Shown here: positions 29,149 through 40,122 of the stretch, piece after piece
How the letters are laid out: every line of letters begins with the position of its first letter
Numbering within the stretch: position 1 is the first letter of the stretch
Notes under the pieces: generated by a model
Databases searched by the model: none
What the model saw: the letters and a program-made list of their open reading frames with translations, nothing else
Told to the model about the DNA's origin: nothing
Translations under genes and position numbers: made by a program
Source of the DNA: Hyphomicrobiales bacterium
GTDB taxonomy: Bacteria > Pseudomonadota > Alphaproteobacteria > Rhizobiales > Beijerinckiaceae
Length of the DNA: 64,000 nucleotides
Assembly: GCA_930633495.1 (NCBI GenBank)
Contig: CAKNFJ010000001.1
Span: 2,229,001-2,293,000, forward strand
Direction of reading: 5' to 3'

Positions 29149-30677
29149 ATGGAGTTATTGAGTGTCATCCGCCGCTGGCATGGGCGGAATCATCTTTCGA
29201 TCCGGGAGATTTCCCGGCGCACGGGGCTCTCGCGGAATACGGTTCGCAAGTATCTGCGTGCGGATAGCGTCGAGCCCCGGTTTCATGTTCCCGACCGGCC
29301 GAGCAAACTCGATCCCTATGCCGACAAGCTCTCGGCGATGCTTCGGATCGAAGGCGGCAAGTCGCGCAAGCACAAGCGCACGGTCCGCCAGTTGCATGCC
29401 GATCTGATTTTGCTCGGTTATGAGGGCTCCTACAATCGGGTCGCGGCCTTTGCCCGGGACTGGAAGGCAGCCCGCCTGCGCGAGCAGCAGACCAGCGGCC
29501 GTGGCACCTTCGTCCCCCGGCCTTTGTGCCGGGTGAAGCGTTCCAGTTCGACTGGTCGGAGGACTGGGCGATCATCGCTGGCGAGCGCACCAAGCTGCAG
29601 GTGGCGCATGTGAAGCTGTCCTACAGCCGCGCCTTCACACTGCGAGCCTACCCGCTGCAGACCCATGAGATGCTGTTCGACGCCCATAACCACGCCTTCC
29701 GGGCGCTGGGCGGCGTGCCGCGGCGGGGCATTTACGACAATATGAAAACGGCCGTAGACAAGGTCGGCCGCGGCAAGGACCGCCAGGTCAATATCCGCTT
29801 CTCGGCCATGGTCAGCCACTTCCTGTTCGAAGCCGAGTTCTGCAATCCGGCATCAGGCTGGGAGAAGGGGCAGATCGAGAAGAACGTCCAGGATGCCAGG
29901 CATCGACTCTGGCAGCCTCTGCCGAACTTCCCGTCGCTGGAGGCACTGAACGACTGGCTGGAGACCCGGTGTCGGGAGTTATGGTCGCAGACCGCGCACG
30001 GCACCCAACCTGGAACGGTTGCCGATGTCTGGACTGAAGAGATCCGGCACCTGATGGCGATGCCGCGCCCCTTCGATGGCTTCGTCGAGTACGCCAAGCG
30101 CGTCTCCCCAACCTGCCTGGTCCATCTGGAACGCAATCGTTACAGCGTGCCGGCGTCCTTCGCGAACCGCCCGGTCAGCTTGCGCGTCTATCCCGATCGC
30201 ATCCTCATTGTCGCTGAGGGACAGGTGATCTGCGAACATCGCCGGGTCTTCACCCGCTCGCATGATCGTCTCAGCCGGACAGTCTACGACTGGCGACATT
30301 ATCTGGCGGTCCTCCAGCGCAAACCCGGGGCTCTGCGTAACGGTGCTCCCTTTGCCGAGATGCCGCCAGCCTTCCGATCCCTGCAGCAGCATCTGCTCAA
30401 GAGCCCGGGTGGCGAGCGGGAGGTGGTCGAGATCCTGGCTCTGGTCCTGCAGCATGACGAACACATCGTGCTGACGGCGGTCGAACTGGCCCTGAAGGCC
30501 GGCGTGCCGACCAAGACCCACATCATCAACCTCCTTCACCGGCTGGTCGACGGCACGCCGTTGACCACGCCGACGGTCGACACCCCTTCGGTCCTTGCGT
30601 TGACCACCGAGCCGCGCGCCAATGTCGAACGCTATGACGCCCTGCGCCAAGCCGAGGACGTGCGCCATGCGTCATAA
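29149..30677 (+). pseudogene. istA: IS21 transposase IstA, frameshifted
   Basis: The N-terminal helix-turn-helix ([21 protein letters not shown]) is in one frame up to about 29518, and the integrase-like core continues in another. Copy 2 has CCCCCTGGCC where this copy has CCCCCGGCC at 29514-29522, so one T is missing and the frame shifts just before the first catalytic aspartate (FQFDWSEDW). The rest of the core is intact, including YDNMKTAV and the glutamate in KGQIEKNVQ. The product is predicted to be inactive. Confidence 0.9.
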
Positions 30678-31461
30678 CCCTGCGAGCGGCGCCATCGCCA
30701 TCATGCTGCGTAGCCTCAAGATGCACGGCATGGCCCAGGCCGTCGGCGAACTGACGGAGCAGGGATCGCCGGCCTTCGAGGCCGCCGTGCCGATCCTCTC
30801 GCAACTCCTGAAGGCGGAGATGGCCGAAAGAGAGGTCCGATCAACGGCCTACCAACTCAAGGCCGCGCGCTTCCCGGCCTATCGCGACCTCAACGGCTTC
30901 GACTTCGCCAGCAGTGAGATCAACGAGGCGCTCGTTCGCCAACTGCATTGTTGCGAGTTCCTCCAGGACGCCGACAACGTCGTCCTGGTGGGAGGGCCGG
31001 GCACCGGCAAGACCCACGTCGCCACGGCTCTCGGCGTCCAGGCCATCGAGCACCATCACAAGCGGGTCCGCTTCTTCTCCACGGTCGAACTCGTCAATGC
31101 CCTCGAGCAGGAAAAGGCCCAGGGCAAGGCTGGACAGATGGCCGCCGGGCTCGCTTACGCCGATCTCGTCATCCTCGATGAGCTCGGATACCTGCCCTTC
31201 AGCGCGTCGGGTGGTGCCTTGCTCTTCCACTTGCTGAGCAAGCTCTACGAGCGCACCAGCGTCGTCATCACCACCAATCTCAGCTTCTCCGAATGGGCCA
31301 CCGTCTTCGGCGATGCCAAGATGACCACCGCCTTGCTCGATCGGCTCACGCACCACTGCCACATCATCGAAACCGGAAACGACAGCTTCCGCTTCAAGAA
31401 CAGCTCCGCGAAACCCGACAAGCCAGCCAGGGAGAAAGCCAAAAACTTGACCGCAACCTGA
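30667..31461 (+). CDS. istB: IS21 helper ATPase IstB (copy 1)
   Basis: This is a 264-residue AAA+ ATPase with Walker [10 protein letters not shown] and Walker [14 protein letters not shown], the standard IstB pair. Its ATG overlaps the istA stop by 11 bp, the usual IS21 coupling. It differs from the copy 2 product at one residue that I can see (AQGKAG against ARGKAG). IstB assembles on target DNA and recruits IstA. With istA broken, it could act only with IstA supplied by copy 2. Confidence 0.93.
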   Translation: MRHNPASGAIAIMLRSLKMHGMAQAVGELTEQGSPAFEAAVPILSQLLKAEMAEREVRSTAYQLKAARFPAYRDLNGFDFASSEINEALVRQLHCCEFLQDADNVVLVGGPGTGKTHVATALGVQAIEHHHKRVRFFSTVELVNALEQEKAQGKAGQMAAGLAYADLVILDELGYLPFSASGGALLFHLLSKLYERTSVVITTNLSFSEWATVFGDAKMTTALLDRLTHHCHIIETGNDSFRFKNSSAKPDKPAREKAKNLTAT

Positions 31462-31531
31462 ACCACAAACACCATCTGGGCGGGTCACTTCTCAGTGGAA
31501 ACCCCGGGTCACTTCTCGGCGGAAATCAACA

Positions 31532-31538
31532 TGCTGTC
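31532..31538. repeat. Target-site duplication (right) of IS21 copy 1
   Basis: TGCTGTC is identical to 29029-29035 and lies directly outside the right IS end. Confidence 0.9.
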
Positions 31539-32724
31539 CTCTTCGATGGCAGCGGCATCTCGGTGAATCTCGTCGCGATGTGCCTCTGGGTCCCGCTCTT
31601 CCAGCGGAACGCCGCCAGCTTCACTGACCGGCTTCGCATCGACGGTCTCGACATCCTTGTGCTCTTCCGGAATGTCGGCGAATTGAACGGGAGCATCCGG
31701 GACCACCGCGACGGAGAAGTTCACGAGCTCAGGTTCGGCGAGGATAGCCTCGTAATCCTTTTTGGAAGGCCGACGAAGACGCTTGTCCCGCTGACGATCC
31801 TCAGGGGTCATTGTGCGCGCCTCTACAAGGAGTTCCTGCTCGATCCTGATCCGGGTCTCGACAAGGGTTTCCCAGGCCACATATTGCCCAGCTTCGGTTT
31901 TCTTCCGAGCGATCTCGACGACCTCTTTCCAGACAGCCAGGTTGATCGAGGCGACGTCAGCGGCCTTGAGGCAAGGGATTGGGACCCACTCCTTGCCCTT
32001 CTCGTCGAGCACCAGGATCACGGTTAGATCGAGAGGATCGATCTTCACGAGATACTGACGGCCAAGATGCCCGCCGCGGCGCTTCAGCTGGACAAGCTCA
32101 GGCGAGCTGTAGATCAGCCCCATGAACTCAATACCGCGGCGCTGGATCGTACGCTGCACGACGAGCCCGATCAGTGCGTCCAGATCGGACGCCTTTGGCG
32201 GAACACGCACTCCGTAGCCAGACACATCCTCCCATGCCTGGAGAGGCGTCTTTCCGAGCAAACCGGCATGCGGACGGTTATGATAGATGTCCACGACCCA
32301 CGTCTTAAAGAGCTCTTCGAGCTTCTGGTGGGACATGATGGCGAGCCCCTTGGAATCGTACTCGCCCTTGTTGACGACGTTGTTGAATGTCCGGCCAGGC
32401 ATCGGCGCGACGAAGTCGGAGCTGACCTCGCGGAAAAATCGCTCGACCCGGCCCTTCAGCCAGGGCTTCCGGCGCGGCGTATATCGCAACTCCATCAGCA
32501 GTTGCCCGGCGGCGGCCCGCATCGAATGCGAATGGAACTCTTTCGCGTTATCGAGCACCAAAACCTCAGGAACACCGAGGACCGGCCATTCGGTCTTCAG
32601 CCCCGCACCCTCCAGGTCCTTGGGCTGAACACCCATGCGAAGCATATCCATGATTGTTGATTTCCGCCGAGAAGTGACCCGGGGTTTCCACTGAGAAGTG
32701 ACCCGCCCAGATGGTGTTTGTGGT

Positions 32725-33519
32725 TCAGGTTGCGGTCAAGTTTTTGGCTTTCTCCCTGGCTGGCTTGTCGGGTTTCGCGGAGCTGTTCTTGAAGCGGAAG
32801 CTGTCGTTTCCGGTTTCGATGATGTGGCAGTGGTGCGTGAGCCGATCGAGCAAGGCGGTGGTCATCTTGGCATCGCCGAAGACGGTGGCCCATTCGGAGA
32901 AGCTGAGATTGGTGGTGATGACGACGCTGGTGCGCTCGTAGAGCTTGCTCAGCAAGTGGAAGAGCAAGGCACCACCCGACGCGCTGAAGGGCAGGTATCC
33001 GAGCTCATCGAGGATGACGAGATCGGCGTAAGCGAGCCCGGCGGCCATCTGTCCAGCCTTGCCCCGGGCCTTTTCCTGCTCGAGGGCATTGACGAGTTCG
33101 ACCGTGGAGAAGAAGCGGACCCGCTTGTGATGGTGCTCGATGGCCTGGACGCCGAGAGCCGTGGCGACGTGGGTCTTGCCGGTGCCCGGCCCTCCCACCA
33201 GGACGACGTTGTCGGCGTCCTGGAGGAACTCGCAACAATGCAGTTGGCGAACGAGCGCCTCGTTGATCTCACTGCTGGCGAAGTCGAAGCCGTTGAGGTC
33301 GCGATAGGCCGGGAAGCGCGCGGCCTTGAGTTGGTAGGCCGTTGATCGGACCTCTCTTTCGGCCATCTCCGCCTTCAGGAGTTGCGAGAGGATCGGCACG
33401 GCGGCCTCGAAGGCCGGCGATCCCTGCTCCGTCAGTTCGCCGACGGCCTGGGCCATGCCGTGCATCTTGAGGCTACGCAGCATGATGGCGATGGCGCCGC
33501 TCGCAGGGTTATGACGCAT
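32725..33519 (-). CDS. istB: IS21 helper ATPase IstB (copy 2)
   Basis: This has the same 264-residue IstB as copy 1, with Walker [10 protein letters not shown] and Walker [12 protein letters not shown]. The ATG at 33519 overlaps the istA stop by 11 bp. An upstream in-frame ATG at 33564 lies inside istA and is not needed. Together with the intact IstA of this copy it forms a complete, possibly active IS21 transposition pair. Confidence 0.93.
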   Translation of the reverse strand: MRHNPASGAIAIMLRSLKMHGMAQAVGELTEQGSPAFEAAVPILSQLLKAEMAEREVRSTAYQLKAARFPAYRDLNGFDFASSEINEALVRQLHCCEFLQDADNVVLVGGPGTGKTHVATALGVQAIEHHHKRVRFFSTVELVNALEQEKARGKAGQMAAGLAYADLVILDELGYLPFSASGGALLFHLLSKLYERTSVVITTNLSFSEWATVFGDAKMTTALLDRLTHHCHIIETGNDSFRFKNSSAKPDKPAREKAKNLTAT

Positions 33520-35038
33520 GGCGCACGTCCTCGGCTTGGCGCAGGGCGTCATAGCGTTCGACATTGGCGCGCGGCTCGGTGGTCAACGCAAGGACCGAAG
33601 GGGTGTCGACCGTCGGCGTGGTCAACGGCGTGCCGTCGACCAGCCGGTGAAGGAGGTTGATGATGTGGGTCTTGGTCGGCACGCCGGCCTTCAGGGCCAG
33701 TTCGACCGCCGTCAGCACGATGTGTTCGTCATGCTGCAGGACCAGAGCCAGGATCTCGACCACCTCCCGCTCGCCACCCGGGCTCTTGAGCAGATGCTGC
33801 TGCAGGGATCGGAAGGCTGGCGGCATCTCGGCAAAGGGAGCACCGTTACGCAGAGCCCCGGGTTTGCGCTGGAGGACCGCCAGATAATGTCGCCAGTCGT
33901 AGACTGTCCGGCTGAGACGATCATGCGAGCGGGTGAAGACCCGGCGATGTTCGCAGATCACCTGTCCCTCAGCGACAATGAGGATGCGATCGGGATAGAC
34001 GCGCAAGCTGACCGGGCGGTTCGCGAAGGACGCCGGCACGCTGTAACGATTGCGTTCCAGATGGACCAGGCAGGTTGGGGAGACGCGCTTGGCGTACTCG
34101 ACGAAGCCATCGAAGGGGCGCGGCATCGCCATCAGGTGCCGGATCTCTTCAGTCCAGACATCGGCAACCGTTCCAGGTTGGGTGCCGTGCGCGGTCTGCG
34201 ACCATAACTCCCGACACCGGGTCTCCAGCCAGTCGTTCAGTGCCTCCAGCGACGGGAAGTTCGGCAGAGGCTGCCAGAGTCGATGCCTGGCATCCTGGAC
34301 GTTCTTCTCGATCTGCCCCTTCTCCCAGCCTGATGCCGGATTGCAGAACTCGGCTTCGAACAGGAAGTGGCTGACCATGGCCGAGAAGCGGATATTGACC
34401 TGGCGGTCCTTGCCGCGGCCGACCTTGTCTACGGCCGTTTTCATATTGTCGTAAATGCCCCGCCGCGGCACGCCGCCCAGCGCCCGGAAGGCGTGGTTAT
34501 GGGCGTCGAACAGCATCTCATGGGTCTGCAGCGGGTAGGCTCGCAGTGTGAAGGCGCGGCTGTAGGACAGCTTCACATGCGCCACCTGCAGCTTGGTGCG
34601 CTCGCCAGCGATGATCGCCCAGTCCTCCGACCAGTCGAACTGGAACGCTTCACCCGGCACAAAGGCCAGGGGGACGAAGGTGCCACGGCCGCTGGTCTGC
34701 TGCTCGCGCAGGCGGGCTGCCTTCCAGTCCCGGGCAAAGGCCGCGACCCGATTGTAGGAGCCCTCATAACCGAGCAAAATCAGATCGGCATGCAACTGGC
34801 GGACCGTGCGCTTGTGCTTGCGCGACTTGCCGCCTTCGATCCGAAGCATCGCCGAGAGCTTGTCGGCATAGGGATCGAGTTTGCTCGGCCGGTCGGGAAC
34901 ATGAAACCGGGGCTCGACGCTATCCGCACGCAGATACTTGCGAACCGTATTCCGCGAGAGCCCCGTGCGCCGGGAAATCTCCCGGATCGAAAGATGATTC
35001 CGCCCATGCCAGCGGCGGATGACACTCAATAACTCCAT
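33509..35038 (-). CDS. istA: IS21 transposase IstA (copy 2, intact)
   Basis: This is a 509-residue DDE transposase. An N-terminal helix-turn-helix ([19 protein letters not shown]) is followed by the integrase core with aspartates in FQFDWSEDW and [10 protein letters not shown] and the glutamate in [14 protein letters not shown], and then a C-terminal beta-rich region. The ATG at 35038 has a GGAG site 8 bases upstream; an earlier ATG at 35098 lies in the terminal repeat zone. The frame is unbroken, in contrast with copy 1. Confidence 0.92.
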   Translation of the reverse strand: MELLSVIRRWHGRNHLSIREISRRTGLSRNTVRKYLRADSVEPRFHVPDRPSKLDPYADKLSAMLRIEGGKSRKHKRTVRQLHADLILLGYEGSYNRVAAFARDWKAARLREQQTSGRGTFVPLAFVPGEAFQFDWSEDWAIIAGERTKLQVAHVKLSYSRAFTLRAYPLQTHEMLFDAHNHAFRALGGVPRRGIYDNMKTAVDKVGRGKDRQVNIRFSAMVSHFLFEAEFCNPASGWEKGQIEKNVQDARHRLWQPLPNFPSLEALNDWLETRCRELWSQTAHGTQPGTVADVWTEEIRHLMAMPRPFDGFVEYAKRVSPTCLVHLERNRYSVPASFANRPVSLRVYPDRILIVAEGQVICEHRRVFTRSHDRLSRTVYDWRHYLAVLQRKPGALRNGAPFAEMPPAFRSLQQHLLKSPGGEREVVEILALVLQHDEHIVLTAVELALKAGVPTKTHIINLLHRLVDGTPLTTPTVDTPSVLALTTEPRANVERYDALRQAEDVRHAS

Positions 35039-35361
35039 GTCGATCACTCCGAGGTCCCCCGCATAGCCCGCGTGAGACGTGGTCAAAACATGGGTCAATT
35101 CTCGATGGAAAAATCCCCGCCTAACGGGTCAATTCTCGACGGAAATCAACACATCAGGCGAGCCAAGCCGCGTCGTTGCGCCTTTTCCATGGCCACGCTT
35201 TCGTCAACGAAAGGGCACGGCCGCATTCTGGCGCCAATCCCCCAACGGCGAACACCGCGTAACCGTAACAATCCCTCCGATGCGGCAGAGCGTAGCCCCG
35301 CCCGTCTTCTTGACGACTCGGCCAAACCCGTTCAGCGTCCATGCAGGGGTGAGGAAAAGTC

Positions 35362-36384
35362 ATGCGGCGCATCGCAACGGCCGTTTTCGGAGCAGCGGCT
35401 CTGTTCATTGCGAATGCGATGCCCGATCCGTCACTCGCCACCGAAGGCGGCGCCAGTCTCTACGTTCCCGGATTTCGCGGACCGGGCGCCGGTATCGTCC
35501 CGCCGCCCGGCTTCTATTTCGAGAACGATTTCTATTCCTATTCCGGGCGCCTGTCCGCGAGCCGGCAAACACAGATCGGCGGCGCCGTGCTGGGCAACGT
35601 CAAGGTTCAGGCGCGCGTCGATTTCGTCACGCCGACCTGGGTCACTCCGATCGAGATTTTCGGCGGCAATCTGGGCTTTGCCCTGACCTTGCCTTTCGGC
35701 CAGCCGCGCATCAGCGCCGGAGCGTTGATCACCGCCCCCCGCCTCGGCCGTGCCTTCGGAGCGAAGCTACGGGACTCTGCCTTCCTGTTCGGTGATCCGG
35801 TCGTGACCAGCTTTGTCGGCTGGCATGCCGGCAATTTCCACTGGCAGGTCGGCGGCGCGGTCAACATCCCGTCGGGCACCTATCGCGACGGTTCCCTGTC
35901 CAACCTGTCGTTCAACCGCTGGATCGGCGACATCTACGCCGCGGCGACCTGGCTCGACCCGAAGATCGGCCTCGATGTCTCGGGCGCGGTGGGTTTTGAG
36001 ATCAACGGCAAGAATGACGATACGGACTACAAGAGCGGCAATGCCGTGCATGTCGACCTCGCCGTCAGCCAGTATTTCACCAAGGAATTCTCGGTCGGAG
36101 CGCTGTTCGCCCACTACCAGCAGATCACCGGCGACAGCGGCGCCGGTGCCTCGCTCGGCCCCTATAAGGGCCGCGTGACCGCCGTCGGCGGCACGGTCGC
36201 CTATTCCTTCGCCGTCGCCGGCACGCCGGTCACGGCGCGCCTCAAGGTCCTGCGCGAAGTGAGCGTCGACAACCGGCCGCAAGGAACGATCGGTCTCTTC
36301 AGCATCGCCTTCCCGCTCGGGCCTGTCGCGCAGGCCGCGCCGCCTCCGGAACCCGTGCCGGGCGCGCGCGTGGTGAAGCACTAG
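35362..36384 (+). CDS. SphA/Phenol_MetA_deg family outer membrane protein
   Basis: The product has 340 residues with an N-terminal signal peptide (RIATAVFGAAALFIANAMPDPSLA). The mature part is rich in alternating aromatic and hydrophobic strands and carries the family pattern YKSGNAVHVDLAVSQYFTKEFSVG followed by a glycine-rich loop and GPYKGRVTAVGGTVAY, typical of the PF13557 (MetA pathway of phenol degradation) outer-membrane barrel. Such proteins are proposed channels for hydrophobic compounds. It is the first chromosomal gene right of the IS pair, with a GGTGAGGAA site. A 7-bp palindrome CTTTCGT/ACGAAAG at 35198-35213 lies upstream. Confidence 0.8.
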   Translation: MRRIATAVFGAAALFIANAMPDPSLATEGGASLYVPGFRGPGAGIVPPPGFYFENDFYSYSGRLSASRQTQIGGAVLGNVKVQARVDFVTPTWVTPIEIFGGNLGFALTLPFGQPRISAGALITAPRLGRAFGAKLRDSAFLFGDPVVTSFVGWHAGNFHWQVGGAVNIPSGTYRDGSLSNLSFNRWIGDIYAAATWLDPKIGLDVSGAVGFEINGKNDDTDYKSGNAVHVDLAVSQYFTKEFSVGALFAHYQQITGDSGAGASLGPYKGRVTAVGGTVAYSFAVAGTPVTARLKVLREVSVDNRPQGTIGLFSIAFPLGPVAQAAPPPEPVPGARVVKH

Positions 36385-36518
36385 AGCGTTTTCGAGCGGC
36401 GGGAGCCGGCCCGGACGAGGCCGCGCTTTTCAGAAGGCTGGCAAGCGGCTACTGGGCATCGAGGCGAAGCGCCGCGCGTCGTGGCGGTTTCGCCGACAGC
36501 CCGGACGGTCCCGACATC

Positions 36519-36992
36519 ATGGCCCAGACAACCCCCGCCACACTGGCGCTGAAGCGACTCGGCATCGCTTTCGAATTGCATGCCTATGCCTATGATCCGA
36601 ATGCCGAACGCGTCGGGATGCAGGCGGCCGAGGCCCTGGGCGAGCCGGCACAGCGCGTGCTCAAGACCCTGATCGCGCAGGTCGACGGCAAGCCGGTCTG
36701 CATCGTGCTGGCCTCCGACCGCGAGGCGAGCATGAAGAAGGTCGCGGCGGCCTTCGGCGGCAAGTCGGCGACAATGATGCCCGTACCGGATGCCGAGCGG
36801 CTGACGGGCTACAAGGTGGGCGGCGTCAGCCCCTTCGGCCAGAAGCGCAAGCTGCCGACGATTATCGACGCAGCGGCCTCGGCCGAGGCCCGGGTCTACG
36901 TCAATGGCGGGCAGCGCGGCCTGCAGATCGCGCTTGCGCCGGCCGATCTTCTGCGCGGTGCCGAGGCACGCAGCAGCGCGATCACGGCCTGA
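36519..36992 (+). CDS. ybaK: Cys-tRNA(Pro)/Cys-tRNA(Cys) deacylase YbaK/EbsC
   Basis: This is a 157-residue single-domain editing protein. It begins TPATLALKRLGIAFELHAYAYDP and contains LKTLIAQVDGKPVCIVL, ASMKKVAAAFGGKSATM and the signature TGYKVGGVSPFGQKRKLPTIID. YbaK hydrolyses Cys-tRNA(Pro) mischarged by prolyl-tRNA synthetase. It is monocistronic between the outer-membrane gene and an ABC-F ATPase. Confidence 0.92.
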   Translation: MAQTTPATLALKRLGIAFELHAYAYDPNAERVGMQAAEALGEPAQRVLKTLIAQVDGKPVCIVLASDREASMKKVAAAFGGKSATMMPVPDAERLTGYKVGGVSPFGQKRKLPTIIDAAASAEARVYVNGGQRGLQIALAPADLLRGAEARSSAITA

Positions 36993-37070
36993 TCGCGGCC
37001 TCGCGCCGCCTTTCCCCTTTCGCCCCGATCGCGTAGAGCGCTCTCCGGACAGATCGGATCGCCATCCCGT

Positions 37071-37089
37071 CATTGCGAGGAGCGCAATG
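37071..37089. repeat. CATTGCG hairpin repeat
   Basis: CATTGCG and CGCAATG surround the loop AGGAG, preceded by CCGT and followed by AAGGGG. Sequences of this kind occur as dispersed hairpin repeats in many alphaproteobacteria. Here it lies in the leader of the ABC-F gene. Confidence 0.5.
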
Positions 37090-37132
37090 AAGGGGTGGCG
37101 ACCCGCACATCGCTTCAAGGTTTCCCATTTTC

Positions 37133-38755
<1,623 letters not shown>

Positions 38756-39109
38756 GGAGAAAACACGTCGTCGTTCTTGGGCGAGGCCCCCGGCTGTTCG
38801 GTTCGTTCTGAGCACCGTCTTGGAAAGCACAATGGATCGAAGGCTTTCCAGAGCACAGCGACGGAGGTGACAGGCGCGGGGAACCCCTCCCCCTTGTGGG
38901 GAGGGGCAGGGGTGGGGGTCGCAAAGTCAGGCCGCACGGCCGGGGATATTTACCGTTCTGCCGATACTAGCAGCGCCTCACCAAGCGAGACCACCCCCAT
39001 CCCCATACCCTTCCCCACAAGGGGGAAGGGAGGAGCCCGCCCCGGCACCCGTCTGCCCGACACGAACCGGACAGCCGTGGGTCAAGCCCGAGCATGACGC
39101 GCCTTCTCT
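38756..39109. repeat. Intergenic region with a facing pair of CCCCTCCCC hairpin repeats
   Basis: There is no gene in these 354 bp. A hairpin CCCCTCCCC-CTTGT-GGGGAGGGG begins near 38884, and its inverted relative lies at 38989-39040 (TTCCCC-ACAA-GGGGGAA). The pair resembles the one at 1757-1910. A half unit of the other repeat family (GGGTCAAGCCCGAGCATGACG) lies at 39079-39099, just after the glutaminase stop. Confidence 0.6.
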
Positions 39110-40039
39110 CTACCGCGCGAAGACCGACCAGCCGGTCGCTTCGGCCAGCCGCTCCAGTGCCAGCGTGCCGAGCAGGGAGTTGCCGTTGGCGTTGAGCCCC
39201 GGCGACCAGACCGCGATCGCGGCCTTGCCCGGCGCGATGGCGAGGATGCCGCCGCCGACGCCGGACTTGCCGGGCAGGCCGACGCGGAAGGCGAAGTCGC
39301 CCGAGGCGTCATAATGCCCGCAGGTCAGCATCAGCGCGTTGATGCGCCGGGCCCGCTGGGCCGAGACGACGCGCGGCCCGCCCGGCTCATAGAGCCCGCC
39401 ATGCATCAGGAAGCGGCCGGCCATGGCGAGCTGACGGCAGCTCATGGCGATGGCGCATTGGTGGAAATAGACGCCGAGCGTCAGCTCCGGCGCATGGGTG
39501 ATGTTGCCGAAAGCCTTCATGTAGTTGGCGAGCGCGCTGTTGCGAAAGCCGGTCGCCTGCTCGGCCCGCGCCACCGCCTCGTCGATGATGATCGCATCGT
39601 CATCGGCCAGATAGCGCACGAAGCGCAGCAATTCGCCGATCGCGACACGCGGCTCATGGCCGGCGAGATTGACGTCGGCGACGACGAGGGCGCCGGCGTT
39701 GATGAAGGGGTTGCGCGGCACGCCCTGCTCGCGCTCGAGCTGGACGATGGAATTGAACGGCGTGCCGGAAGGCTCGCGCCCGACCCGGCGCCAGAGCGTG
39801 TCGCCGATCTTGCCGAGCGCCTGGGTCAGGGCGAAGACCTTGGAGACGCTCTGGATCGAGAAGGGCTCGTCGCTGTCGCCGGCGGCATGGACGGCGCCGT
39901 CTGCGGTGACGATGCAGAGTCCGAACTGGCGCGGATCGATGCGGGCAAGCGGCGGAATATAGGTGGCGACCTCGCCGCGTTCGGCGGCGTCGCGCATCTC
40001 CTCGGCGATGTCGCGGACGAGCCGCGCGATATCCACCAC
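39110..40039 (-). CDS. glsA: Glutaminase A
   Basis: This is a 309-residue enzyme of the serine-dependent beta-lactamase-like glutaminase family, which converts glutamine to glutamate and ammonia. The catalytic SxxK reads SIQSVSK, and the neighbouring conserved segments are [22 protein letters not shown] and [12 protein letters not shown]. The start is one of two adjacent GTG codons preceded by GGGAGG. It is monocistronic and convergent with the ABC-F gene. Confidence 0.93.
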   Translation of the reverse strand: MVDIARLVRDIAEEMRDAAERGEVATYIPPLARIDPRQFGLCIVTADGAVHAAGDSDEPFSIQSVSKVFALTQALGKIGDTLWRRVGREPSGTPFNSIVQLEREQGVPRNPFINAGALVVADVNLAGHEPRVAIGELLRFVRYLADDDAIIIDEAVARAEQATGFRNSALANYMKAFGNITHAPELTLGVYFHQCAIAMSCRQLAMAGRFLMHGGLYEPGGPRVVSAQRARRINALMLTCGHYDASGDFAFRVGLPGKSGVGGGILAIAPGKAAIAVWSPGLNANGNSLLGTLALERLAEATGWSVFAR

Positions 40040-40122
40040 GCTTAGGCCTCCCGGCTGTTGCGGATGTCAGGCAAAGCCCAGCCGCGCCGGCCGGTCAAGG
40101 CCAGGACAAGCGAAACCGCCGA

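Larger units (their letters stand above)
29036..31531 (+). mobile_element. IS21-family insertion sequence, copy 1 (2496 bp)
   Basis: The ends are TGTTGATTTCCGTCGAGAA and, inverted, TGTTGATTTCCGCCGAGAA, each followed by TTGACCC or GTGACCC. A second subterminal repeat with the same core lies about 40 bp further in at both ends, as is usual for IS21. It carries istA (frameshifted here) and istB, and is flanked by the 7-bp duplication TGCTGTC. Apart from single-base differences it is the inverted twin of copy 2. Confidence 0.93.
22863..32654 (-). mobile_element. Tn7/Tn5053-like transposition module tniA-tniB-tniQ-tniQ2 (inactive remnant)
   Basis: Four genes run on the minus strand in the order tniA (broken), tniB, a 629-residue TniQ and a 978-residue TniQ-type protein, with gaps of only a few bases between the intact ones. 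This is the core set of a Tn7-like, Mu-type DDE transposon. The base composition is lower in GC than the flanking chromosome. tniA is split by an IS21-family copy and lacks its 5' part, so self-mobilisation is not expected. The right end of the element appears to be lost beyond 32654. Confidence 0.75.
28853..32654 (-). pseudogene. tniA: Mu-type DDE transposase TniA, 5' truncated and split by an IS21 copy
   Basis: The larger part (31532-32654) has LVLDNAKEF and LKGRVERFF, giving the second catalytic aspartate and the glutamate with 35 residues between, then a Mu-type beta-barrel domain (ELVQLKRRGGHLGRQYLVKID). Its C-terminus is cut by an IS. Removing the IS and one 7-bp duplication joins the codons for EEDS to KERKREIRKNL without a frame change, and the protein then ends SHFEMSDD with a stop at 28853-28855. 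At the 5' side the second IS begins at 32655. The N-terminal DNA-binding region and the first catalytic aspartate are therefore absent, and the protein cannot be an active transposase. Confidence 0.85.
32655..35151 (-). mobile_element. IS21-family insertion sequence, copy 2 (2497 bp), inverted relative to copy 1
   Basis: It has the same two terminal sequences as copy 1 and is one base longer, because istA is intact. The left flank (CCATGAT) and right flank (CATCAGG) do not match, so there is no target duplication. The left flank is inside tniA, while the right flank is unrelated sequence. This points to a deletion or recombination at this copy after insertion. Confidence 0.93.

Noticed and set aside
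29500..29620. Programmed frameshift in istA of copy 1
   Set aside because: The otherwise identical copy 2 encodes IstA in one frame, so the missing T is a mutation (or sequencing error), not a recoding site.
29036..35151. Composite transposon formed by the two inverted IS21 copies
   Set aside because: Copy 1 has its own 7-bp duplication and the outer flanks do not match, so the pair did not move as one unit. The DNA between them is simply part of tniA.
35154..35441. 95-codon minus-strand frame right of IS copy 2 as the missing start of tniA
   Set aside because: The translated sequence shows no helix-turn-helix or integrase features and overlaps the start of the outer-membrane protein gene.
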